A stretch of DNA of 64,000 nucleotides from Epichloe hybrida. Taxonomy: Eukaryota > Ascomycota > Sordariomycetes > Hypocreales > Clavicipitaceae. The position numbers were made by a program, and so were the translations under genes. Positions within the stretch are counted from its first letter, which is position 1. Each line of letters begins with the position of its first letter. Below the pieces are notes generated by a model. The model was not told where the DNA came from, ran no database searches, and saw nothing but the letters and a program-made list of their open reading frames with translations. Below, piece by piece: positions 54,474 through 64,000 of this stretch. The stretch covers positions 1 through 64,000 of the forward strand of contig JAFEKR010000001.1 of the NCBI GenBank assembly GCA_019022495.1. The letters are read 5' to 3'.

Positions 54474-57251
54474 TCACAACTGCTCCATCTCCTCAGCAAC
54501 CAGCTTCAAAATCTCTTGCACTTCCTTCCTCGCATTCCGCGGATCCTTCGCAACCCTTTCCCACACCTCACCATGTCGCGGTTCACTCAACACACACTTG
54601 CTTATCACTTCTTCCCGCTTCTCTTCCGTGCCATGCTGAATCAAGAACCGATAGTACCAGGCCCAGCCATCTCCGCAATCACTATCCAGCACCAGTGCCT
54701 TTTCGAACCAATTTTGTGCCTTGTCTAGCTTTCTGTCCGCCCAAAATATCCTTGCCACTCCTACAAAGAGCAATGGATCATTGTCAACCTTCTTGATGGC
54801 CTCCAGACTTCGCGGCTTTCTCTGCGTCCGCGGCTCTAGGTGCCAGATTTGCTCCACCCATAACAGCCCGCTCTTGGGGATTTCTTGCTGTGCTTTGGCC
54901 ATCATAGATTTGGCTTGAGCGAGGTTTCCAGCGCGACGCTCCAAACGGACAGATTCGCACCACAGCCGGGCGGATTTGGGAACGGCGAGTCGTGCTCGGT
55001 CGAGAACGGAGCGTGCTTTGATGATCAGGCCCGATTTCTCCTCGAGGCGCGAATACAGGAGCCACAAGGGTACGGATCTTGGAATTGCCTTGACGCCTGT
55101 CGAGTACGCCTCGCGAGCTTGTGTAGTTTTGCCCAAGTCTTCATAAATTTGGCCCTTGAGCATCCAGAGCTTGGGGGCTGCGGGGAAGAGTTGCAGGGCT
55201 GTGAGAACAAGGTCCAGGGCACTTTCAGTATGGCCTTGCACGCGCTCGAAGACAATGCTCTTCATCCAGACACGGTCGGTAGGCGCTTGGTCTCGGGCAA
55301 TTTCGAGAAGTTTGCGAGCTTGTTCAGCATTGTCATTTTCGGATTCCAACTTCACAGCGGCCAGCCAGATGTCTTCGTTATTGGGGTTCTTGTTGAATGC
55401 ACGCTTCAGGACCAGGCGAGCATTGTCAACCTCCCCAGCCTGCCATTTTTCTTTGGCAAGCATCATCCAGAGGTCTTCGCTGGTCGGACAGGCATCTACC
55501 GCTTGTTCGAGGACTTCCCAAAGAGATTCCTTTGTGCCATGGTTTCTCTCCAGGTCCGCTGCCGCCATACGAAGCGTCTTGCTGTTGTAAAAGACACGAA
55601 TGGCATAGGCGTATATGGCTCTCGCCGTGTCGTACTTGCCCCTGTTGATGCTGGACCTAGCATCCTCCATCCACGTATCTTTTCTATCATCATCTTCATC
55701 GAGACCCCATCCCAACGTAGCATGAATGATGTTCTGACATGTCAGAATCGCACCTTCTTCCTCGCATGTTTCAGCCTCGGCAACCCATTCTTCCCTCTTC
55801 GGCATAGCGGATTCCTTGGCCAGGACGCGCACAGCCGTTGCCATGACATTTCCCTTGCTCGCCTGTCCAAGCTGCTCCATCAATCGTGCGGCAGCAATCC
55901 AGATTTCGTGGGAGGTAGGAACAGCCTTTCGAGCCCTATTCAGAACCTTTTGTGCGTTTTCAGGAGTCTCAAGGCGCGCCAATGCCAGCCACAAGTCGAC
56001 GGATAGGGGAATTAGTTCTGTGGCCTTTGCTAGCATCAGCTTGGCATCGTCCTGGTTTTCTTCCAAGTTCACAGCTTCTTTCCACAAGGCTTCTGACTCT
56101 GGAATATGGTCTAGTGCTTGACGAATCACTCTCTTCTTGTTACTGGGGATATTCTCCAGTCTCATGGCTTCAACCCATAATCGAACGGACCTATTATTAG
56201 CCTCTATAGCCCTTCGAGCAATGATTTTGGCATTCTGTGACTCATGATTCAATCGGATGTTTTCCAACCACGCATCTTCGCTCTTTGGGCACTTGACACA
56301 GCCTTGATCAATTGTCTTACGCGCCGCAACAATCTTGCCAGCCAGTTCTTCCAGACGCGCTGCTGCGATCCAGCCGAGGGCATTGTTAGGGTTCGTTTTC
56401 ACAACAGACTGCAAAAGCTCTCGCACTCGATTGATGTCTCCCACTTGTGCCTGTGCCTCGTTCATTTGCATCTTGTTCAGACTCGTGATATAACCCTGCG
56501 GATCGATGCTTGTCGAGCTGCCACTGGTAGCATCGCCGCTCGATCGTGATGCTTGCTCCAACCGGGACTTGAGTACTCTGTCGCGCGCTGCTCCGATCTG
56601 CGCAAAGTTCGTCATGGTTCCGTTGGCATTATCCGTGCTACTCGAAGCAAGTCCATCGTCTGTAACCGTTGTGGTCATCTCCGTTGAGTCCCTCGCAGCA
56701 GCGAGGACGCTATCAGGAACGGCGTAGAACCTTTGTCGCAGGGCTTGTTTACTCCGTCGGTTCTTGCCTGTCAAATCTCCAACCTCTGGTAAGTTCGCCC
56801 ACTCCTCGTCCGTAACCGTCTCCAGAGCTCGCTTCAGATCGGAGAACTGTTGCTGGATCTTAGGGTTTTTACGCTCGTATTCCTCCTCTTCAGCCTTCTC
56901 CCGAGATTCTCGTTGTTTTCTCCTTCTATCCATGCGCTCATCCACCCATTCCCAAATCTTGTCAGCCTCTTCGTCATCCTTGTCGTAAATACCCCCAGAG
57001 AATAGACCGACCTCGTTGTCGGGGTCTTGGAATCGTTCGTCGTCGTCGTCTTCGTCCTTCTTCTTGCCATCGGGCCCAAGGCCAAGTTGAGCAGCGCGCT
57101 TCGCAAGCGCTTCTTTGATTTGGTCTTCGCTGGGTCCGTCACGCGCAGGGCCGAGGTCAGATCTTGTGGTGAAACCAGTGGCACCTCGGCCAAGTCCAGC
57201 AACGTAGTTCTCAGGTGCCTTTTGGTTGAGGAAATCAAGCTTCGATGCCAT
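54474..57251 (-). CDS. prp1: Pre-mRNA splicing factor Prp1/Prp6 (U4/U6.U5 tri-snRNP)
   Basis: This is the homologue of human PRPF6 and yeast Prp6, a tri-snRNP bridging protein built of HAT/TPR-like helical repeats. I choose the ATG at 57249-57251, giving 925 aa, because MASKLDFLNQKAPENYVAGL is the conserved family start and the length fits. The frame stays open 127 codons further upstream, but only through a tandemly duplicated promoter segment. The PRP1 N-terminal domain (about 1-155) contains GRGATGFTTRSDLGPAR and FQDPDNEVGLFSGGIYDKDD, EADKIWEWVDERMDRRR. From about 280 to the end, HAT-type repeats with W..A..E/LE spacing follow (ALGWIAAARLEELAGKIVAA, SVRLWVEAMRLENIPSNKKR, SEALWKEAVNLE, VPLWLLYSRLEEKSG). 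Single exon. It is divergently arranged with dim1. Confidence 0.92.
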   Translation of the reverse strand: MASKLDFLNQKAPENYVAGLGRGATGFTTRSDLGPARDGPSEDQIKEALAKRAAQLGLGPDGKKKDEDDDDERFQDPDNEVGLFSGGIYDKDDEEADKIWEWVDERMDRRRKQRESREKAEEEEYERKNPKIQQQFSDLKRALETVTDEEWANLPEVGDLTGKNRRSKQALRQRFYAVPDSVLAAARDSTEMTTTVTDDGLASSSTDNANGTMTNFAQIGAARDRVLKSRLEQASRSSGDATSGSSTSIDPQGYITSLNKMQMNEAQAQVGDINRVRELLQSVVKTNPNNALGWIAAARLEELAGKIVAARKTIDQGCVKCPKSEDAWLENIRLNHESQNAKIIARRAIEANNRSVRLWVEAMRLENIPSNKKRVIRQALDHIPESEALWKEAVNLEENQDDAKLMLAKATELIPLSVDLWLALARLETPENAQKVLNRARKAVPTSHEIWIAAARLMEQLGQASKGNVMATAVRVLAKESAMPKREEWVAEAETCEEEGAILTCQNIIHATLGWGLDEDDDRKDTWMEDARSSINRGKYDTARAIYAYAIRVFYNSKTLRMAAADLERNHGTKESLWEVLEQAVDACPTSEDLWMMLAKEKWQAGEVDNARLVLKRAFNKNPNNEDIWLAAVKLESENDNAEQARKLLEIARDQAPTDRVWMKSIVFERVQGHTESALDLVLTALQLFPAAPKLWMLKGQIYEDLGKTTQAREAYSTGVKAIPRSVPLWLLYSRLEEKSGLIIKARSVLDRARLAVPKSARLWCESVRLERRAGNLAQAKSMMAKAQQEIPKSGLLWVEQIWHLEPRTQRKPRSLEAIKKVDNDPLLFVGVARIFWADRKLDKAQNWFEKALVLDSDCGDGWAWYYRFLIQHGTEEKREEVISKCVLSEPRHGEVWERVAKDPRNARKEVQEILKLVAEEMEQL

Positions 57252-57279
57252 GATGCCTTCGAGCGCGCGATGCGCGTGG

Positions 57280-57511
57280 AAATGGGAGAGACCAAGCACA
57301 AGATTCGGTCGTGCCGCCGAGGTCATACGATGAGAGCCGCGCAGTTTTGAAGTAAGTCTTGGCGAATAATAAGTGGGACCTGAGATGATGTATCGCAAAT
57401 GGGAGAGACCAAGCACAAGATTCGGTCGTGCCGCCGAGGTCATACGATGAGAGCCGCGCAGTTTTGAAGTAAGTCTTGGCGAATAATAAGTGGGACCTGA
57501 GATGGTATCGC
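57280..57511. repeat. 117-bp tandem duplication in the prp1/dim1 shared promoter
   Basis: Copy 1 is 57280-57396 (117 bp) and copy 2 is 57397-57511 (115 bp). They are identical apart from a 2-nt difference near GAGATGATGTATCGC/GAGATGGTATCGC. The whole intergenic space between the two starts is 386 bp, so the duplication makes up over half of it. 117 is divisible by 3, so it keeps an upstream frame open on the prp1 strand. Confidence 0.92.
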
Positions 57512-57538
57512 AAGTCAGGTTCTGCATCTTATCGATAA

Positions 57539-58866
<1,328 letters not shown>

Positions 58867-59737
58867 TTGCCCAGCCACCTGATATATGGACCGGTGCAGT
58901 GTGCAATCCTGTCGAGGAAACTCTGTTACGAATATACGATGACTTGGCGTTGCGGAGTTTGGCAAACCAGCTCTAGCCCAGCTAACTATGAATACCATTT
59001 TTGACAGACATCACTAGTATGAGCTCAATCTTCACCCCGAGAGTTAATTCTACCCATCTCTGAACAAGACAAGAAGCGAGATTGAACCTTCGGATACCCC
59101 CCCGATCTCTTCCTGCAATCTTCTCTCAAACTTGTGGAAGTTCTGTTTTCATATTTTCGTTTCTCAAGTGTCTCGGTGCATCTGTGGAATCATGAAGCTG
59201 TTACAAATACATATACTTGTTGCCGCTCTCAATCTCTACAGGCATAAATAACAAATAAATGTCCCCTTTGATACCCCATTGCCCACAACAGAATGCATCG
59301 TGTCCTCCATTTGGTATTTGCTCTTTTATTTTATTTCCATTCCAGCTCTCCAAGGAGTCCATCGAGAACTGTTATCTCAGATCCATTCTTGACGCAGGAA
59401 CCGATGTGAAAAATTTATCATTCCCATACTGAAAAGCATCGTTTGTGATTGCACTACCGCAGGTTGTTGCGGACTTGTGCCATTTATAACCCAAAACCAG
59501 CTTTAGTTGAAAGCAGAAACACCACTCATTTCCCCCTCCTCCCTTCTCTCCCGTGGGTTGTTGCAGTCGTAATCATGATGTGCATTCGGAATCTGTGAAA
59601 TCCAACGCCGGCGCTTTTTTATTTTTTCATATGCCACGCAAATACGCTCAAATGAACAAAAGTTAGGAACAAAAATACAAAACTTGAAATGTAAACATGG
59701 AGAACTCGACAAACAAAAGACTAGCTAAGAAAGCTAC
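58867..59737. other. Convergent 3' flanks of dim1 and vac7
   Basis: Non-coding AT-richer stretch with no recognisable gene, repeat or RNA. Confidence 0.5.
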
Positions 59738-62305
59738 TCATGTGCCTAGTGTGGTACTGTTCAGCTCGTGAGATGGATCGTTGGCCGAGTTGGGTTGGAC
59801 AGTTGTCCTGCCAGATACTGTCGCACTTCGAATATGAGCGCTCAAAGGCAGGCTATACTTCACCACTCCCTTGACAATGAGGTCGAACTCGTTCTGGTAG
59901 ATACGTTCCCACCGCTCAGAGCCACCTGCAGTGCCGTTGGCTGGATAGGGCAGTTGCATTTCTCCTGTCGAAGATGAAGTGCTCTGATGAAATAACGACC
60001 CTTCGAAAGCAAGTGGACTATCAAATTCCGTGATTCGTCCAAGCAAGACGTTTGGCCGGGAATCATCATCAGGATCACCGGCCCCGGGTCCTGTGTTGGG
60101 AGGGTCATTTACCGGATCATCAAAGGCGTGAAGCTTGTCAGGCCCGTGCGGATCTTTCCGCCACTCTGACCCAGTGCCAGCATATTCTGATTTGGCAAAT
60201 ATTTCTAAATTAGCGTGGTCAATCGTGACTGGCACAATATTGGGATTGTGCGCCTTGACTGTCAGGTCGAACATCAATACCTGCTCGCTCGTAACCACGT
60301 TCTTGATGGAAACTATCTCGATACCAGTCATCGGCTGAGAAGTAGCGAACATGAATCCGATGGCGCCAGTAGTGACCAGAAGCAACATCATGGTCAGGAC
60401 CAGGCAGGCAGCGAAACGATTAAGGTAAGAAGATCGCCTGGTGTATGTTTGGGAATCCGCCTGACGTAAATTGTGCGGTCCACGTCTACTTCTGGCACCG
60501 CGAGATGACCGTAGGGTACCGATTAATGGGGTCCTCTCGTCATCAGCACCAGTTGTATCATCCAAGTCGTAACTGGATGACATCTGCATAGTGGATCGCT
60601 TCGGGTTCAGATGTCCGCGGGTTGAGAGATAATTTCTTGGGCTTGGCGGGCCAGACGGGTTGCGCGAGTTGCCCGTCGTGGAAAATTTCGACTTTGCGGC
60701 GTTCGGGAAAGGCGACTCATTGTCGAAAAGGGAAGCATGGCCATTGCCCGGCTGTCTGCCCCATCTGCCAATGTGATGGTGATGCCTAGCGGTTCCCCTG
60801 CCAGACCCTCCAGCACTGCGACCGCTTCCTTTCCCGTCTTCATCCCCAGGTGTAAGGCTATCGCTGGCATTGCCGTTGAAGGTGTTGACAAATTTCATGC
60901 TCTTCTTGGGCACTGGTCCATGGCTGCTGCCTTCCATGACGCCGTAGATAGATCGTAGGTTTTGGCGGTCGGCCTGGCTCACCATAGAAGTGGCACTTGG
61001 AGTCCGCGAGTGGAAGCGAAGGTTTGATCTCTCTGTATTGTCCGGTGGATTTGAATCGTAGACGAACGTCTCCTCGGAGTCTGAAGTGTTGGCTTCATCT
61101 ACCGCGCTAGCAATCTTGGCCTCAAAGTTGTCGGCTTTAGAGGACGCTGCGCCAGAGTTGACCACAGGTTGTTTCCTGACAGCCTTCTTCTTCTCCTTCT
61201 TGGGTTTTATTGTCTCCGTACTTGGTTTTGCTCTCAGTGTGCCGCTGCCGCTGTCTTTGCTGCTAGTTGTGAGTGCTACTTGCGGGATGCTGGCAACAGT
61301 TTCAGTCTCCACAGTCATGCTCTGGGTCGAGCCCGTCTCTGGTTTCGCCTTAGCTTGCTTGGTGGACATGGCGCTCGATTGCCTTGTTACAAGTGGCGGG
61401 GGAGGGACGGAACTCGTTCTCCTCGAGTCGGCCCGAACAGGACCTTGCAGTGTGCCGTTTTGTTGTGTTGATGTGGTGCTCTTTGACTTCAGCGTGCGGC
61501 CACCATCGCTAAGGGCACTATCGGAGTGGTTGTCTGGAGTACTGAGCTTGTCCCTGACTTGTTCTAATAATGACGGGTCGCTTAGTCGTGCAGGCGAGCT
61601 GTTGTGGCTCACTTCCTGTACGGTTTCTAACAAAGCCCTGACCGGCGTTCGTGTTCCTGATGGAGCGTGGAAATCATCAGTATCGCTTCCCGCAACGTTC
61701 GAGTTCGTTTCTGACATCTGAGGCGATGGGCTCGGTCGTTGGACATTAATCGCGGGAGTATCCTTTTCGTTACTTCTTGGGGGCGTCGTTGTCCCAGGTC
61801 TCGCTAGCTGGGGAGGAGGCGAGCGCAGACGCGGCGATACCGGCCAACGATGGCCATCCTTCATTTCAGGGACAGAGGTTGGCTTTTGTGGTGCTGGTGC
61901 ACGTATTGGTGGTTCTCGCACATTGGGCCTCAAATTCGGTGTTGTGGTCGCAGACAATGCTCTGATAGGCGTCACTTGGTCTTGACTCCCTTGGCGATTC
62001 TGTCGTGTGGGACTAATGTCTTGTTGAGTGTTTTTGCGTGTTCGGGAGCCGCTCAGTCGTATAGAGGATGTTGCTCGTCGGGGCTGACGAGATGGTGATC
62101 CATCTCGAGATGCAGCCGTTGATTGCGCGACAGATTTCGTAGTAGCCGATGACTGTCCCGAAGTCTGACTACCAGTTGTCGTATTGCTCGGCTGCGATAA
62201 TGATGGACCCTTGGGTCCGTCGCTATTGTTCGTAAAGTGAGATGTATTGATGCCAGGCGGGTCAGGACCAGCAGTGCCGTCCGTCACGGCATTAGTCTTG
62301 TCCAT
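59738..62305 (-). CDS. vac7: Vac7-like vacuolar segregation protein
   Basis: Vac7 is a vacuolar membrane activator of Fab1-dependent PI(3,5)P2 synthesis. I start at the ATG at 62303-62305 (855 aa); four codons upstream only a TTG extends the frame. About 620 residues of Ser/Thr/Pro-rich disordered sequence come first, with fungal Vac7-like blocks such as EETFVYDSNPPDN, HSRTPSATSMVSQADRQNLR, SIYGVMEGSS and DDERTPLIGT. A single membrane helix lies at about 629-651 (FAACLVLTMMLLLVTTGAIG). The C-terminal lumenal domain is of LEA-like beta type (LMFDLTVKAHNPNIVPVTID, ANLEIFAKSEYAG, VLLGRITEFDSPLAFEGSLF, NEFDLIVKGVVKYSLPL). Domain order and the PLIGT..helix..NPN layout fit Vac7 well. Single exon. 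Confidence 0.87.
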   Translation of the reverse strand: MDKTNAVTDGTAGPDPPGINTSHFTNNSDGPKGPSLSQPSNTTTGSQTSGQSSATTKSVAQSTAASRDGSPSRQPRRATSSIRLSGSRTRKNTQQDISPTRQNRQGSQDQVTPIRALSATTTPNLRPNVREPPIRAPAPQKPTSVPEMKDGHRWPVSPRLRSPPPQLARPGTTTPPRSNEKDTPAINVQRPSPSPQMSETNSNVAGSDTDDFHAPSGTRTPVRALLETVQEVSHNSSPARLSDPSLLEQVRDKLSTPDNHSDSALSDGGRTLKSKSTTSTQQNGTLQGPVRADSRRTSSVPPPPLVTRQSSAMSTKQAKAKPETGSTQSMTVETETVASIPQVALTTSSKDSGSGTLRAKPSTETIKPKKEKKKAVRKQPVVNSGAASSKADNFEAKIASAVDEANTSDSEETFVYDSNPPDNTERSNLRFHSRTPSATSMVSQADRQNLRSIYGVMEGSSHGPVPKKSMKFVNTFNGNASDSLTPGDEDGKGSGRSAGGSGRGTARHHHHIGRWGRQPGNGHASLFDNESPFPNAAKSKFSTTGNSRNPSGPPSPRNYLSTRGHLNPKRSTMQMSSSYDLDDTTGADDERTPLIGTLRSSRGARSRRGPHNLRQADSQTYTRRSSYLNRFAACLVLTMMLLLVTTGAIGFMFATSQPMTGIEIVSIKNVVTSEQVLMFDLTVKAHNPNIVPVTIDHANLEIFAKSEYAGTGSEWRKDPHGPDKLHAFDDPVNDPPNTGPGAGDPDDDSRPNVLLGRITEFDSPLAFEGSLFHQSTSSSTGEMQLPYPANGTAGGSERWERIYQNEFDLIVKGVVKYSLPLSAHIRSATVSGRTTVQPNSANDPSHELNSTTLGT

Positions 62306-64000
62306 TGCTGTGGGCAAGTATTGGGGTTCTCTGAGTCAAAAGGAGACCTTCAACAGGGTCACGAGTGAGGAACGGGGATATTTGTTGAAGGCAATGTCAT
62401 CGTGGGTGGCTCGTCATAGACACAGTACAGGACGTGGATCCCGCGATTGCCACGGTGCCAAGCAAGGCAGAGGCTACGTCCACAGACTCGGAACAATTTA
62501 CTTCGTTAATGGTCGGATAGAATCAGAGTTTGCAAAGTGAGTCGTATATGTTGGAGCTGGAGGGAGATTTCTTGTCTTCGGTTGTTGAGATGCAACAAGG
62601 CGAGATGCTCGTGAGAGGTGTGCTGGAGTCTGGGTTGCGAAGAATGGAGACGAAGGACGCTGGGACTGCAGAGAGGATGCAGACTTGTGCCAGGCAGAGT
62701 GCGGACTGAATAACGAATGACACAATGCGCTGTGTCTTGGGCTGTTGTGGCACTCACCATCCGGGCTTAGCGTGGCCAGGTGTGTGCGAGGATTTATCAG
62801 GGTGGTAAATTGGTAATGTACTTACTGCACACGTGCAGGTATTGGGCACTGGCGTGGCGTCCATTACAGTTATTTTACATCCGTACATGCGAGACTTATT
62901 TTAATGTTAGGATACGTCAAATGCAGCATTGAAGCCGGAAGAAACTTGGACAGTACTTCTGCCTCTGAGCTTTTGCCTGGTCGTGGTGGGCATGTTGCAC
63001 ACATAATAATGCCTAGTGGCACGGTGGGACCGTGTTCAGGATTTTCAGGCTAGTGGGCGCCTTCCTATTTTTCAGTTGGGCCTATTACAGGCAACATCGG
63101 GCTTGTTAGAAGACGACGTCTGTGATACTTCATCATTACAAGTCCGGTCTCTCGCACACTTTATGCCTCTCGCGAATGCGCAAATGAACACTCTGTCATG
63201 TGTCTGACCAGGTCCACGGCTGACAGGAAGAGGAGAAGTTGTTAATTTCGGCAGACTGACAATAATTTGGGGCATTGCTTCCAACTTACCTGCGCTCCAT
63301 GCAAAATGCCAGACGATATGATGCGAGCAAGACCCCAGTTGCCTAGTACTCCCTCCGTAGTGAGTGAGAGAGGCAAGGATGGACCAAGCCGTTTGTTGAT
63401 TGCAATATCATGACTGACCAACAGACCAAACAGGGGCCGGCTGGCTGAAAGCCTGAAAGCACACCGAAAACATTTGCCCGCCTCTCCGTTCTGGGGGCTA
63501 ATAATAAGCTAACACCAGAGCAGCATACTGCTCGATCAGCATTGAACTCTTTCTATACGGAGTATATTCTCTCACATCATTCATTCTCATATGATTGTCG
63601 GATTGACATCAAGTGAAACAAACGCTGCTTAGGCTGGACTTGAGGGCAAAGCCACGATCACAAAGGACGTCTAGTGTCCTTGCGCGACTTACAATCGAAG
63701 TTACAAATCTGTAATGAGTTGTTGTTCGAAAAGCCGACTCTCAAAAATTTGAACACATTGCGGAATCGAAATCCGCAGACACATGGCTGTCTTGGCTTGT
63801 CTGATGGGGTGGACATCTCGATTTACTGTTCCCTGTTTCCATTATGCTGGACCGCCGACCGGCTGTTGCCTAGCCCGACAAATTCGGACGTCGTCAAGAC
63901 ACAAGAGCAGCTTCACCAGCGGCATGAACGCTCATGCTAAATGGCCAGACAAGCCAACACTAAACTGATAGCTACGCTGCAGTAATTTCGGAGTCTCCAA
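62306..64000. other. Upstream region of vac7 and gene-free right end
   Basis: The first few hundred bases are the vac7 leader and upstream region. From about 62800 to 64000 only short frames without motifs are present. A gene could start beyond the window edge. No repeats or RNA genes were recognised. Confidence 0.45.

Overview
The window is nuclear DNA of a filamentous ascomycete (Pezizomycotina, probably Sordariomycetes; Hypocreales is a guess). The basis is short introns of about 60-300 nt with GT..AG ends and CTGAC/CTAAC branch points, a typical fungal gene set (Ccz1, Axl2, Vac7, Prp1, Dim1, a Ptc2/3-type PP2C, an AA11-type LPMO), and a large AT-rich block of transposons carrying C-to-T and G-to-A changes of the repeat-induced point mutation (RIP) kind. 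No RNA genes were recognised.

Layout. 1-6040 is a GC-rich minisatellite of 53 copies in two length classes (111 and 121 bp), each with a near-palindromic core. 6361-7175 is a decayed CA/GC-rich repeat zone that keeps the same palindrome four times. 7176-8920 has no gene, only an LTR remnant. 8921-28008 is a gene island: a secreted AA11-type LPMO, an exact 513-bp tandem duplication, a broken CorA-like gene, ccz1, an expansin-like wall protein, an EFM6-like methyltransferase, a broken M43 metalloprotease whose zinc motif is interrupted by a stop, and axl2.

28009-41613 is a nested transposon stack. An outer Copia element (28014-41608, TSD GAGAC) has its 5' LTR split by a hAT-like element (28224-30383, 8-bp TSD, 12-bp terminal inverted repeats), and its interior is interrupted by a Gypsy chromovirus (31266-39910, 267-bp LTRs). 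Coding capacity is destroyed by TAG stops and the Gypsy reverse transcriptase reads YLNN instead of YLDD. In both LTR elements the outermost ends are the least mutated parts.

41614-64000 is a housekeeping block: a small gene relic, a PP2C phosphatase, a mitochondrial PPR-like protein, a dysferlin-domain protein, a small membrane-anchored protein, then the divergent pair prp1/dim1, whose shared promoter carries a 117-bp tandem duplication, and vac7. Several genes act in the endomembrane system: Ccz1 (Rab7 activation at the vacuole), Vac7 (PI(3,5)P2 at the vacuole) and Axl2 (cortical polarity). They are scattered and nothing suggests a dedicated cluster.

Exon coordinates were read by eye from splice signals and checked for reading-frame closure. 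No database search was run, so family names rest on recognisable motifs.
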